Of a stretch of DNA of 64,000 bases, positions 1 to 10,453 are shown piece by piece (within the stretch, counting starts at the first letter, position 1; every line of letters begins with the position of its first letter). The position numbers were made by a program, and so were the translations under genes. The DNA comes from Ganoderma boninense. Taxonomy: Eukaryota; Basidiomycota; Agaricomycetes; Polyporales; Polyporaceae. The notes under the pieces were generated by a model. That model was not told where the DNA came from. It was given only the letters and a program-made list of their open reading frames with translations, and made no database searches. The DNA is taken from positions 186,001-250,000 of the forward strand of contig CM035314.1 of assembly GCA_002900995.3 (NCBI GenBank). Direction: 5' to 3'.

Positions 1-60
1 AGACTCCTCTCGATTGCGGACACCTGCACAAACAACTTCTCCATCCCATCCTGGAAGGAG
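1..60 (-). pseudogene. Possible severed 3' coding end of the 11680-14674 gene
   Basis: Read on the reverse strand, these bases and the adjoining target duplication are open. They spell a heptad-like peptide that contains FQDGMEKLFVQVSAIERS. If the transposon at 68-11663 is removed, this stretch joins directly to the 3' end of the reverse-strand gene that begins at 14674. The reading frame is offset from that gene's present frame, which stops at 11680-11682. The link is therefore an inference from position and coiled-coil character, not a proven exon. The window begins inside this stretch, so its downstream end is not visible. Confidence 0.35.
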
Positions 61-67
61 ACGATGC
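61..67. repeat. Left 7-bp target site duplication (ACGATGC) of the KDZ transposon
   Basis: ACGATGC lies immediately outside the left TIR, and the same seven bases lie immediately outside the right TIR at 11664-11670. The match is perfect. Moving the element border by one base in either direction does not lengthen it. Confidence 0.9.
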
Positions 68-1540
68 CACCTGTGGTTTCCACCATTGTAATACAATAGC
101 CCAGGTACCTGCAGTTAGCATTGTGTATTTGGTGCTCACTATTGTGATTGTTAAATACCTGGGAGGTTGTTTACAATGACAATGGTGGACAATTGTAAAT
201 GCTACCTATGTTGTGGATTGTATATCCAGTACATTGTAGATCTACAACAGCTTGTATTGTAAAACCAGCTAAAAATGTGTATTACAGAGATTGTATATCC
301 AGGGCATTGTATATCTGGGGATTGTAATTCTGGAGATTGTACATCCGGGGCATTGTATATCTGGTGCATTGTATATCTGGGGTGCTATTAATTGTGAATC
401 CAGGGATTGTAATTCTGGGGGATTGTATATCTGGTCCATTGTATATCCAGGGTGCTATTAATTGTGAATCCAGGGATTGTAATTCTGGGGGATTGTATAT
501 CTGGTCCATTGTATACCCAGGGTGCTATTAATTGTGAATCCAGGAATTGTAATTCTGGCGCATTGTATATCTGGTGCATTGTATATCTGGGGTGCTATTA
601 ATTGTAAATCCAGGGATTGTACATCCGGGGCATTGTACATCCGGGGCATTGTATACCCAGGGTGCTATAATTGTGAATCCAGGAATTGTAATTCTGGTGC
701 ATTGTATATCCAGGGTGCTATTAATTGTGAATCCAGGAATTGTAATTCTGGTGCATTGTATATCTGGCGCATTGTATATCTGGGGTGCTATTAATTGTAA
801 ATCCAGGGATTGTACATCCGGGGCATTGTACATCCGGGGCATTGTATACCCAGGGTGCTATTAATTGTGAATCCAGGAATTGTAATTCTGGTGCATTGTA
901 TATCCAGGGTGCTATTAATTGTGAATCCAGGAATTGTAATTCTGGTGCATTGTATATCTGGCGCATTGTATATCTGGGGTGCTATTAATTGTAAATCCAG
1001 GGATTGTACATCCGGGGCATTGTACATCCGGGGCATTGTATATCTAGGGTGCTATTAATTGTGAATCCGGGGATTGTAATTCTGGGGGATTGTACATCTG
1101 GGGCATTGTATATCCAGGGTGCTATTAATTGTGAATCCAGGGATTGTAATTCTGGGGGATTGTACATCCGGGGCATTGTATATCCAGGGCATTGTTCAAT
1201 TCAGCACTAGGGATTGTATTTATCATTGTCATTGTATATCCAGAGCTTGTCAAGCCAGTTATACAATAGTAAATGAACCCCCGGCAGGTAATCAGTGCTG
1301 CTCGCATTGGATACTTAATATAGCAGGCATACAGAACACCGGGAGGGAGCGTGCAGCGCCGGCCGCTTTCTATATTGGGGCATGCATACTGACCGCCGTG
1401 GGCAGGAAGCGCCAGCGACCAAGCGTAGTTGGCTCTTGAAGCCGCAGCAAGCTCAGGCCAATCGGATTTGGATGCAGAGCGCTCGCGCCCAAAGTGGGCA
1501 CAGCCCCCCTTCCGCCGCCAAGTAACGCCCACCTTGGAGG
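68..1540 (+). repeat. Left terminal inverted repeat (about 1.47 kb)
   Basis: The reverse complement of 10454-11663 matches this segment end to end, apart from the number of minisatellite units and scattered substitutions near the inner edge. There are three zones: an outer non-repetitive part of about 210 bp, an array of ATTGT-started units (about 282-1240), and an inner unique part of about 300 bp ending at ACCTTGGAGG. It is about 260 bp longer than its partner, almost all in the array. Confidence 0.9.
282..1240 (+). repeat. ATTGT-rich minisatellite array inside the left TIR
   Basis: The array has higher-order units of about 70 bp, with some of about 54 bp, each centred on GCTATTAATTGTGAATCCAG. 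Each unit is built from sub-units of roughly 16-18 bp that start with ATTGT, such as ATTGTATATCCAGGG and ATTGTAATTCTGGGG. The motif points the same way throughout, so both strands are open and give many meaningless reading frames. Position inside the TIR suggests transposase-binding subterminal repeats, but this is inference. Confidence 0.88.
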
Positions 1541-1695
1541 GGACATTCTCCACAGCAATTCCATGCACATATATTATTCGTGTTATACGGTAGACTAAAA
1601 GGAATGGAGTCGGGGTTGAAATGGAGGAGCAGCATCTACAGATCGTGATACAGGTTGAGGCCAAGCACTGGTAACGAATGCCGCAGTTCAAACGT

Positions 1696-4537
1696 TCAAG
1701 AGCTGGTCTTCTCCCTCTTGGAGGGACTACTGACCTCGTCGTTGGACGTAGCCAGGCGTTTGATTCCAGCACTTGCGGAAGGAGAACTACCAATTGCCAC
1801 TCCGTCGGGTTGTAGATCCTCTCGGTCACGGTCTCCGGCAGTGGGAACAGTGCTGGATGCTCGGTTGGGGACACAGCTGGGGTTGACCTGCATGACAGGC
1901 TGATGGGCGGCAGCTACGCCGTCACTAAGCTGGGGAACCGGTGATGAGACTGCAGGCGCACGCCGCTCAGTCAATGCGTTAGTTGTCGCAGGGGGAGGCG
2001 GGACGCCAGCAGCTGTCACAGCGCTAGGCTCGACATAGTCGGCGGCTAGCACAGCGGCGGGTGTGACAGTGTTGGTGGGCATGTCCACGATGGGTGCAGT
2101 TGCGCCCGACGAGATGACGGTGGAGGGTGCGACAGAGTCCGAGTCGATGGCGATGACGGAAGCTGCAGCAGAGGTGGGCGCAGCAGAGGTGGGCGCAGCA
2201 GAGTCGGGCGCAGCAGAGTCGGGCGCAGCAGAGGTGGGCGCGGCAGAGGTGGGCGCGGCAGAGGTGGGCGCGGCAGAGGTGGGCGACACTACGGCAGGTG
2301 CGATAGAGTCGGCGGGGGAATTCAGAGGCGTGATGGCAGCTGATGCAACAGGGCCGATAGGAAGCATGGGGACGACGGACGGGCCCGGGTCAGTGAGGGA
2401 CGCGGAAGACTTGGCTGCCTCATTAGCCGCGAGCACGGTAGTGGAGGATGCTGGAGGGGGCGGATTCTCGCACGCAGGAGGAACAATGGTGGGCGGTGCA
2501 ACACAGTTGTTAGGGATAGTCGCGCCGGTGATGGGAGGCCGCTTCGTCGCAATCATTGCACGACAGGCCCATTGGACCTCCTCGACAACACTGAACACCG
2601 TCGCATGGTCAGCCTCGTCACCTGAGTCGACACGCAGCCACCATGCAAGACACATCATGACCATGAACAGGCCGTTGCAACCTCCACGCATGATACTCGA
2701 CCACTGGTCGGGATCCTGGGGGAGGACGCGAAGGGGGGGCCAGGTGAGTTCTTCACTGCGGCGGGAAGCAGGTTGCAGACGACTCCACCAGGTCTTCAGC
2801 ACGGTGGTGAATTTGTCGAGGGAGGCGATGATGGGCTCCTTCTCATATTTCCGCCCACGGCTGATCCAATGCTTGACCTCGATCAGTCGATCCTTTGCTG
2901 GAAGCCAGTTGTGTTGGTCCTGGATCGCTTGTGAATACTGTACTCCCCGACAAAATGAAAGAAACGCACCACGCCGTCCGCGTACCCAAGGATCTCCTCA
3001 AAGTCCACCCACAACGAATCCATCTCCTTCCAAACAGGTGCGACACTGACCCCTTCCAGGTAGCGGTGAGCGGGCCCCATCCATGCTGGGCAAGCTGAGG
3101 AGGAGTCGGCGTTGGTGATGTTCACAGGGAAAAGCTCCTCGAGACGGATACCTCCCGCCTTCAAGTTGATAGCTGCAAGGGCCTTCTTGTTGGCAGCGAC
3201 CGTCCGCTGGCGTCGGATCTCGTAGTCAAGTTCTTCCTCCTCGTCACCGTCCTCGTCCTCGTCCTGGTTGCTACTGCCTCCCGGGCCTTCGGAGAGAGAC
3301 TGCGTGGCGGAAGCTGAAGTGGTGGCGATGTCCGATGAAGATGAAGACGAGGCTGGCCCGCTAGTCGCGGGAGATGACTGGGTAGCGATGGCGGGCAGTG
3401 TACCTTCGAGGACTTGAGAGAGTTGCTGCGGCAGGTCGGCGGCTGGCCACGGGAGCAGAGTGTGAGTACTTCGAATGGATAAGGTTGACAGCACCATTAC
3501 TCACCGAAGCATGCGGCGACAAAGGTGTGCCACGCCTGTTCCACAGCCGTGAACTGGTCGCTCACATCTGAAAACATGTTTCCGAGGACCATCATCCGCC
3601 CATTGTGGACGCTATATGCAAAGTAAGTGGTATGCATTCGCTGGTATGAAATGGGCGTGCTTACACTATCGTAGTAAGCCTTCCGCTCTCTGGGTGGGGA
3701 CCGCCCAAAAAGACTGTACCCACCCACCCAGTCTGTTGTTCAATCGCGTCAAGGACAGCTTGTGCGGTCTTCGGAAGCGAGTCGATTGCGCTGGACAGAC
3801 GCCGATGAGAACTCGATACGCGGTGATAGATGACCTTCCTCGACGTACCTTTGTACCGCGCGGACCTTTTTCTGCACCTCGTCCTTTCCAGCCTTCACCA
3901 AGTCCTCGACGGACAGCGCCTCTGGGTTCTGTGCCTGAAAGTGAGTCTTCCGATATTCTTCGCACTCGGCTTTGACCTCGTCAGTCTCTTCGGTGTACAG
4001 GCGGTGGCTCTCCTTGGTCGTGAACAACCAACAACCCTTGAGTGTCGCTGGATCGCCGGTCTTCTCCACGTGAGCCAGGTAGTTCTTCTCGATGATCGGC
4101 TCGATGCGCTTCCAATGAAGGCGCATGTAGGCCTGGTAAGCGTGGATCCGCTGCTTCTTCCACTGGGGAAGGACAAGTGTGGCCCGAGCGCTGTTGCCCT
4201 TCCCCTTCTTCCCGCCATTGTGGGCCCGGTTGATGAACCACCAGCGGATTTGCTGGAAACGCATGTGAGAGGCTTCATATTCAAACGTGGATAAACGCGA
4301 CTAACGCACTGTGCATCTTTTTTTGACCTTCTTGGTGGTAGCAGCCTTCACGTCGCCATGTGCAGCCACGATCTCTTCGGCGGTGGGATCTTTAATGGGC
4401 CACTTCGCGATGAAACTTTCAGAGGTCAAAGAGAAGAACTCGGTGGTCGTATTCTTGGCCTGGGCATCGGCAAAGTCCGTTCGACGCCCTTCAAGCCAGA
4501 GGGTTTGAGCGTCCGTGGCCCACGTTTGGCGACCCAT
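1696..4537 (-). CDS. Unrecognised 853-aa passenger protein of the KDZ element
   Basis: I could not assign a family. A six-exon model on the reverse strand (4537-4310, 4252-3849, 3790-3665, 3611-3505, 3442-2970, 2919-1696) uses only GT-AG introns of 50-62 nt and totals exactly 854 codons including the stop. The N-terminal 300 residues are rich in charged residues and Trp, with a helical stretch containing IRWWFINRAHNGGKKGKG and later acidic helices. Around residue 320 there is a Ser-rich and then acidic run (DEDEDGDEEEELDYE). After the Trp-rich segment KTWWSRLQ, the C-terminal 300 residues are Ala/Pro/Ser/Thr-rich. They include a 15-nt tandem repeat encoding PTSAA and end with the basic KREKTSS. 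The gene is divergent from the gene at 4800 and ends just inside the left TIR. It looks intact, unlike the transposase. Confidence 0.7.
2165..2284. repeat. 15-bp tandem repeat, about 8 copies, inside a coding exon
   Basis: There are about eight consecutive in-frame copies of a 15-bp unit, GCAGCAGAGGTGGGC with variants carrying GAGTCGGGC or GCGGCAG. On the reverse strand they encode PTSAA or PDSAA repeats in the passenger protein. A 15-nt unit keeps frame, so copy number can vary without breaking the gene. Confidence 0.85.
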
Positions 4538-4799
4538 GGGAGACAGCGCACAAGAAAGGGCAACGTGACAAGAACAAGGAAAAGGTGCTGCGCAAAAGGA
4601 AAGAGAATGTATTTGTAAGTACGATGTAGGCTTCACACACAGGTTGTCACCACGGGCTCAGTCAGGAAGTTTCGCAGAAGCTTCTTCGGAACGTGGAGCC
4701 GCATCATTAGTATATAACACTCATTTTTCTGGTAGATCCTATCCCGAGGTTGTCTCAGGACTGCAACCTACCCCCCCCGCCAACCTCATATCTCCCTGC
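4538..4799. promoter_or_regulatory. Bidirectional promoter region between the two passenger genes
   Basis: This 262-bp stretch separates the start codons of the divergent genes at 4537 (reverse) and 4800 (forward). It contains no ORF that fits a gene model. It includes an AT-richer stretch near 4705-4725 (TATATAACAC) and a C-rich run near 4770. A shared promoter is inferred from geometry only. Confidence 0.45.
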
Positions 4800-5614
4800 A
4801 TGATGACTACCAGCAAGATTGCCGGTGAGCATTCGTGTTTCGCTGACCGTCGACGGCTGACGGACAGTCAGCTCTCCGGCCAGGGCTGGCGGCAGCTGGC
4901 GATAGCGCTTTCCCCATCCCCGACCTCGACAGGCTGAGCTTGAATGATGCACCTGCATCTGGAAGTGCAGCGGTCCCTGCGACCCAGCCTCCACCCGCTC
5001 CGCCCACTCCAGTTCTTGCTGCCTCGCGGGCCACCGTGGAGATCACAATCCATGCGACGGGCTCGACCGTGATTGTCAACACGGGCTCGACGGCCCCAGC
5101 CACGGATCCCATCCCCCGTCGTGCTCCTAACACCGTCGCTCCCGCCGTGGTCGGGGTCGAGCCGCCGAGATCAAACCCACGCGTTCCAGCACAGGAAGCA
5201 AATGCTCAGGCCCCCAACCCCAATGCCTGTGCGCAGAGCGTGGATGATGGGGCCGCTGTCGTTGTCGCCAACAGCCCAGGGGAAGAACCATTCCACCTCG
5301 TGCCTCTCCCGCTGACGACCATCAACCGTCTCCCTTGGGATGACAATAGTATGTCTGCACCTCCTAACCGTAGAACAATGCTCACCTAATTGAATACAGA
5401 GGAGTACTTCTGCCCCCTTCAGCCTCGGGGAAAGAAGTGGTATGTCGTTACGGCTGGTCTGATGGTCGGCATCTGGCCGTCGTGGACGCAGGCTGTGCCA
5501 ATGGTTGAAGGGGTGCCGGGGAACGTGCACGAGTCGTTCAAGTCTCGCACCGCCGCTGAGCACTACTACTTTACTAACAAGGACCTCGGGCGCGTGTTCA
5601 TCCTCAGCCAGTAG
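4800..5614 (+). CDS. Small passenger protein with an RNase H1 N-terminal-like (hybrid-binding) domain
   Basis: Three exons (4800-4824, 4872-5348, 5400-5614) total exactly 239 codons including the stop, giving a 238-residue protein. Residues 1-165 are low complexity, rich in Ala, Pro, Thr and Val. The last 70 residues carry the pattern KKWYVVTAGLMVGIWPSW, then VEGVPGNVHESFKSRTAAEHYY. This matches the Cauli_VI/RNase H1 N-terminal fold: an aromatic WYVV, GIW..W, a V.G.....SFK turn and an A.. helix. That fold binds RNA/DNA hybrids or double-stranded RNA in RNase H1. No catalytic RNase H domain follows, so a nucleic-acid binding role without nuclease activity is the best inference. The gene ends 680 bp before the transposase gene. 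Confidence 0.72.
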
Positions 5615-6294
5615 AGTTGCTTCCTGTGCTCCCTCCATCACAATGTATCCTTGTCGTACCATATGCACGTGCAATGTCAGATCATGTTCTCTAACAAATT
5701 ATGTGAGAATTGGGATATGAGCAACCAACCTTTAAGACCCCCACACAGAGTATGAGTCGCGCATTGTCGGAATACAGGACCTTGGGTCCCGGATTGACGA
5801 GGGGTCAGCGACATGTGGCAGTGGGAGGAAGTGCGCTTCAAGCCCATTACTCTAGCGGCATACTCATCCTCTCGGAGAATAAAGTCGCTTGACGAAATAC
5901 AACAGCATTTGGACCAACTAGGCAGTAATATTGTAACATGTTGTAAGCCAAGGACATAGCGTAACAGGACGGAGACCGTCGAGTGCACAGAAACGCTCAG
6001 TTCCCAAAAGAGAATATCGTGTTCGTGTTCGCCGTGCACACAGTTCGTCCCATCCTTGTCGTTAAAATGGATTTCGCTTTGTTACACCAATTACTGGGCA
6101 ACGTTGTTCAGTTTTTTTACCTGGCTACTCGTATCCTAACCTGCAGACTAGGGGATGAGCCCTCGGTGCATAAATTCTCGGGACGCGGCGAGGTCATGAT
6201 CTGCAACCCCCAAGTCTTGCCCGTTCTGCACCAGTCCACATTCACTCTCGTTTGCCGCTGTCTTCATTCCTATCCCCTCCCCTCTGCACTTGCC
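5615..6294. other. Intergenic region upstream of the KDZ transposase
   Basis: This is 680 bp without a supportable gene. It should hold the 3' end of the 4800-5614 transcript and the promoter of the transposase. The stretch just before the ATG at 6295 is pyrimidine-rich (TCTTCATTCCTATCCCCTCC), typical of fungal transcription start regions. I see no other structure. Confidence 0.4.
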
Positions 6295-9200
6295 ATGAAG
6301 CGATCCCATCGTGACGATTCCAAGAAGGGCCGCACAAAGAAACTGAAATTCGTCCCTATCGACACTGTCCAGTCTACGACTCCTGGAGCGGCTAACACCG
6401 GCTCTGATTCTCAGCCACAAGTTGTGAATGCCCGCTTGATCAACTTGTACACCCTCACCGATGGTCGATTGGGGTCGCGCCGTCAAGACGTTGAAGTCAC
6501 CATTGCTCTGCACGATATTCTTCGCATCCCCTTCCCGGATGATCCCACCATGGACTCAGAATCGGACTCAGCGGCCAACATAGGCACACCGTTGTACGGT
6601 CTGTTGCCAGTGGACGCGGTTGAGGTACCCTCCTTCCCCTCTGAGCTGAAGAAACGCCGTGCTCGCCCCGATCTCCGGGCTTCGGTATGTACAGTCCGCC
6701 TCTCCTCGACGCTGCCTTCAGAGATAATAACCTGCGTATTTTTAGGCTCGCCTTCAGCAATGGATCCCAATGCGCCAGGATTTCGCGGACAAGCTCCTGA
6801 GATACCACGGCTGTGAGCAGCCTATTGACACGGAGGACATCATCTGTGCGCAGTGCACCGAAACCACGGCGCTGTATCGTTGTTGCAATTGCGATGACTG
6901 GGAGCTTTACTGTTCCGCGTGCATGAAGGACCGGCATGCCTCTTTAGCTCTGCACACAGTAGAGGTACGTTTCTGCGGCGAAATTGATTGATGTCCCATT
7001 TTTTAACTCCTCACGTTATACCAGATCTGGCATCAGCCGTCTCAGCGATTCACGAAGGCGTCCCTCCGTGAAATCGGTCTCCAGGTTCAGCTTGGTCACA
7101 CGGGCTGTGGTGGACTCGGTGTTTGTCCCCGTCCAGGCAAAGTTGCCCAGCATATTATCGTTGGCAGCATGGCCGGCGTGCACGACATCAAAGTCCGCTT
7201 TTGTCAGTGCTTGAATACATCAGGCGCATTTACTCCCAAATGGGCCCAGCTGATGCGACAGGGCTGGTTTCCCGCAACCACGAAGGCTCCTTCCACCGTC
7301 TTCATCTTCGAGCTTCTCGATTTCTTTCAGGAGCTCACATTCCAGGCGAAAACAAGTCTTTACGACTTTTGGACAACAATTGAGCGCATCACTGACAACT
7401 CGGGCACAAGCAGTACCTATGTACGTAAAGTGTATAAGATCACAATCTCATGGGACTAACCAATCTCTATCAGGACCGATACAAACAGCTCTCCCACGTT
7501 ATGCGCATCTGGCGTCACCTCGTGTCCCTCAAACGCGCTGGACGCATGCACGATCCTGCCGGTGTGGTGGCTACGCAGCCTGGGCAGTTAGCTGTGGAGT
7601 GCCCCGCCTGTCCACACCCCGGAAAGAACATTCCTGAAGGATGGGAGAGCACCCCGCCGCACATCAGGTAAGTTTTCTGGAGCAGCTTCGCTCTTGTTGT
7701 ATCATTGGTCACACCATGCCATATTTAAGGTGGTTATACACCATTTTCTTGATGGTAGATGCAAATTTCTGGGCCAAGTGTAAGGACTGCAGACTTGACG
7801 ATTTGGAGCTTGCACCAGGATGGTCTTACTTTGTGGATTCCCCTGAATATCTCGCGTACGTCAAGTCTCAGGGGACTCAGAATGAGGTATGTTGCTGATT
7901 CTACAGAAACTTATCTATTGAGCTTACAATATTCCTACTATCTTTAGAGAAATGGTTGCTCGGCTGAGCACAAAGCCATCCTGAACGCCAATCTCCGACG
8001 AGATGGTTACGTCGCAACCGGAGTTGGCGCTGTGCTGTGTGCCCGTCATGCGCTCGTCCGGAAGAACGGGGCTGGAGATCTCCAATACGGCGAGCGGTAC
8101 GTCCGACTCGCCGCACCGTGTGCTGAAAACGTGGCTCACCATCTGATATCGCAGCTACTGCAATATGGATTACTTGGTACTTTCCACTCTGATAGGTCTG
8201 GCCCTATCGTTGCTCATTTCCTATGATATCGCTTGCCAATGGAACAAAAAGCTCACCGAAAGGGTTCAAACACTTCCGTCGTGCATGCAAATTGACATTT
8301 CGAACGCTTCAATTCGATACGCTATCCCGAAGAAGCACTATCGTGTCCACGGCCCGAATCACTCTCAATATTCGCTGAACTATCTCCCATACGTTGGGCA
8401 GACGTATGGCGAGGGCATAGAAGTGCATTGGGCTCACATGAACCCAATCTCCCTGAGCGCGAGGGAAATGAGTCCAGGTGTGCGGCACGAGGTTCTCAAC
8501 GATCACTGGGGAGCCTGGAACTGGCAAAAGGTTATCGGCCTAGGTAAGTAAACACCCCGTTGTGAGATAAGTGGATAAATGTAACATGCTCTCAATTTTA
8601 GGTCGCCACATGCTCCGCTCCATCACAGAGGCAGATTCCATGGAAGTTCTGCACTCTCAGAAATTCAAGGAATTCAGCTCCACGTTCCAGGCCGACGTGA
8701 TCGCTGGGTGGTGAACTGCTCTGACACAATGGCATGCAAACCCCGAAGCGAGTGCAGAGGATCCATACGAGGAGCGGCGGACCAGTAAGCATAATTTTTA
8801 CCATCAGATAATGTAGGTTCTGATCATGTTCCCAGCGACGTCTTACAAAGGCATCCGATTGGAGATTGCTGATGAGGAAGCTCAAGAATTGGCACGAGGG
8901 AGCATTCCCATACACGACATCTCGGAAGGCGTGTTTCTTCAAGTCGGCCTCGAGCTGGAGGAACAGCAGTGAGTACCGGCATCCAAGATGACCTGTGAGA
9001 TGATATGTGCTGATAATATTTGTAGAAGAGGGCTTCAAACGAGAGACACGGACGGAAGCGGCGATACGTCAATGCGAGCCACCGTCCAGGAGAAAAGGAA
9101 CACCTTGAAGCGCCGTATTGAGTTATGGCAGGCCATCCAAGACGTTCACATGCCTGTCGCCGCACAGCTCCGCAACATGGATGTGACTCCCACGTCAACG

Positions 9201-10298
9201 CCACCGGCCATCCCCACTGAGGTCCCTCCCACCTCGACCACCGCTCTCGATCAACACGAATCCGCTCCTTCCACTACGCTTGTCGCCGCCAATCCACCTC
9301 TTGTACCCTCGAGCTCCAGCGTTCTTCAGCCCAAGGCCGAAGATATCCCGCTCTTACTCCCTTCCTCAGTCCCTCTCGCCTTTCGAGCTTTCATCTCCTC
9401 CTCGCTTCGCAACAAGGAGCGCCGTCTGCGCATTGCACAAGCAGACGATGCACTGGACGATGTGCGCCACATCTGCCGCATCCTTACCGGCATCACAGAA
9501 TTCCGTCGCCTGAACGTCACCGGTACAGGTCAGAGGGCGGGCACGTGAGTGCGTTCTCTGTATACCACCTTCCAGACCAAACTCAGGCAGTTGGTCGAGC
9601 ACTACCGTGCCGCGCGTGCTGCCCTTGTCCTCTTGGAACCGGCGGGAGACTGGAGAGTCCGTCTCCAGCCACTTCTTGAGGCGGACATCCGAGGACCAGT
9701 ACGGGACGACGACAACGTCATCTCTGAAGGTCGGTACACCATCTCGTGGATCTGGCTCACCCCAGTCGCTGCCGGACAGCAACCTTTGGATGCCGACAAC
9801 CCCAAGGAGTTCGCGCAGAGCATGCACGTGGAGTGGGCGAGATCAAAGGCCCGAGCGGAGAGATGGGGGGAGGAGGCGCAGCTTCTTCAGGAGGAGATGC
9901 GGCGGACGCTGGAGTTTTTGGAGTGGAAGGCAAGATGGTGGGAGGAGCAGGCTGGCCGCCGTCCCAACGCTAGTGAGTCAGTCCGCCGTGGGCTCATGTG
10001 TTATGGCCACCACCAGGCTGCGGTGTTCCGGGGGCTGGCACTCTCATGCGCGAAGCTTTGGGTCCCATACTTCAAGTTGCGCAAGGATACGCTCCCGGAA
10101 TGGGCGGCGAGGTATGACGTACCCATGCCGACGGGACATGCGCAGACGCGATACCTCAAACTCACAGTTGTAGATATTGAGGACGAAGCAGACGATCTCG
10201 AGAGCAGCATGGTGGGCGCAGGCCAGGGGTCACACCTTCGTGATGGTTCCTTTAGTGATAGCTCTGAGTCGGATGAGGATGGTCGCAACGACTACTAG
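6295..10298 (+). pseudogene. KDZ transposase with CxC2 cysteine cluster, broken by two in-frame TGA codons
   Basis: Ten exons (6295-6684, 6746-6964, 7025-7420, 7474-7667, 7730-7886, 7948-8096, 8155-8543, 8602-8784, 8836-8968, 9026-10298) sum to exactly 1161 codons. The basic N-terminus (KKGRTKKLKF) looks nuclear. Residues about 160-195 form the CxC2 cluster: CAQCTE, YRCCNCDDW, CSACMKDRH and a following LHTVE. The core follows with VDANF (about 410), GERYCNMDY, SYDIACQW (about 525) and YGEGIEVHWAHMN (about 590). These fit the acidic residues of the KDZ DDE-type nuclease. The C-terminus has HYRAARAAL and ISWIWLT blocks usual in the family. TGA codons at 8712-8714 (codon 669) and 9546-9548 (codon 911) fall where an Arg would fit. 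Both are explained by CGA to TGA. The frame is otherwise open, so decay is recent. Confidence 0.88.
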
Positions 10299-10453
10299 GT
10301 ACTGCATGTAGCACTGTTATAGGTTCCAGTTTTCAAATCGATGATGTGCTCTGCAACCATAACTTGGCGAGATTTATATGAACTTCCAATGAGCGAGTTG
10401 GGCGAGCACAATGTTTGCAGTCTGGCGCAGTCTCCCTCTACCTCTTGCTGCTC
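10299..10453. other. 3' flank of the transposase gene
   Basis: These 155 bp lie between the transposase stop codon and the inner edge of the right TIR. Nothing recognisable is seen. They presumably contain the 3' untranslated end and polyadenylation region. Confidence 0.4.

Noticed and set aside
282..1210. Many overlapping ORFs on both strands with MYIRGIV / QIYNAPD repeats
   Set aside because: They are translations of the ATTGT minisatellite in the TIR. All frames are open because the repeat lacks stops. There is no splice or start context, and the mirror-image set occurs at 10780-11450.
1125..1874. 249-codon reverse ORF at the inner edge of the left TIR
   Set aside because: It runs through the minisatellite and TIR and overlaps the end of the 1696-4537 gene. 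Its partner in the right TIR is an equally artefactual frame.
2920..2969. Apparent frameshift in the passenger gene
   Set aside because: A 50-nt intron (GTGCGT...CCAG on the reverse strand) joins the two frames in phase and makes the total a multiple of three.
2063..3049. 328-codon forward ORF rich in GAAEV repeats
   Set aside because: It is the antisense shadow of the passenger gene's VNTR and GC-rich exon. The reverse-strand model has consistent introns and an exact codon count.
9545..9575. Possible intron that would remove the second TGA of the KDZ transposase
   Set aside because: It would be only 31 nt and would put the downstream exon out of frame, while the same frame is open on both sides of the TGA.
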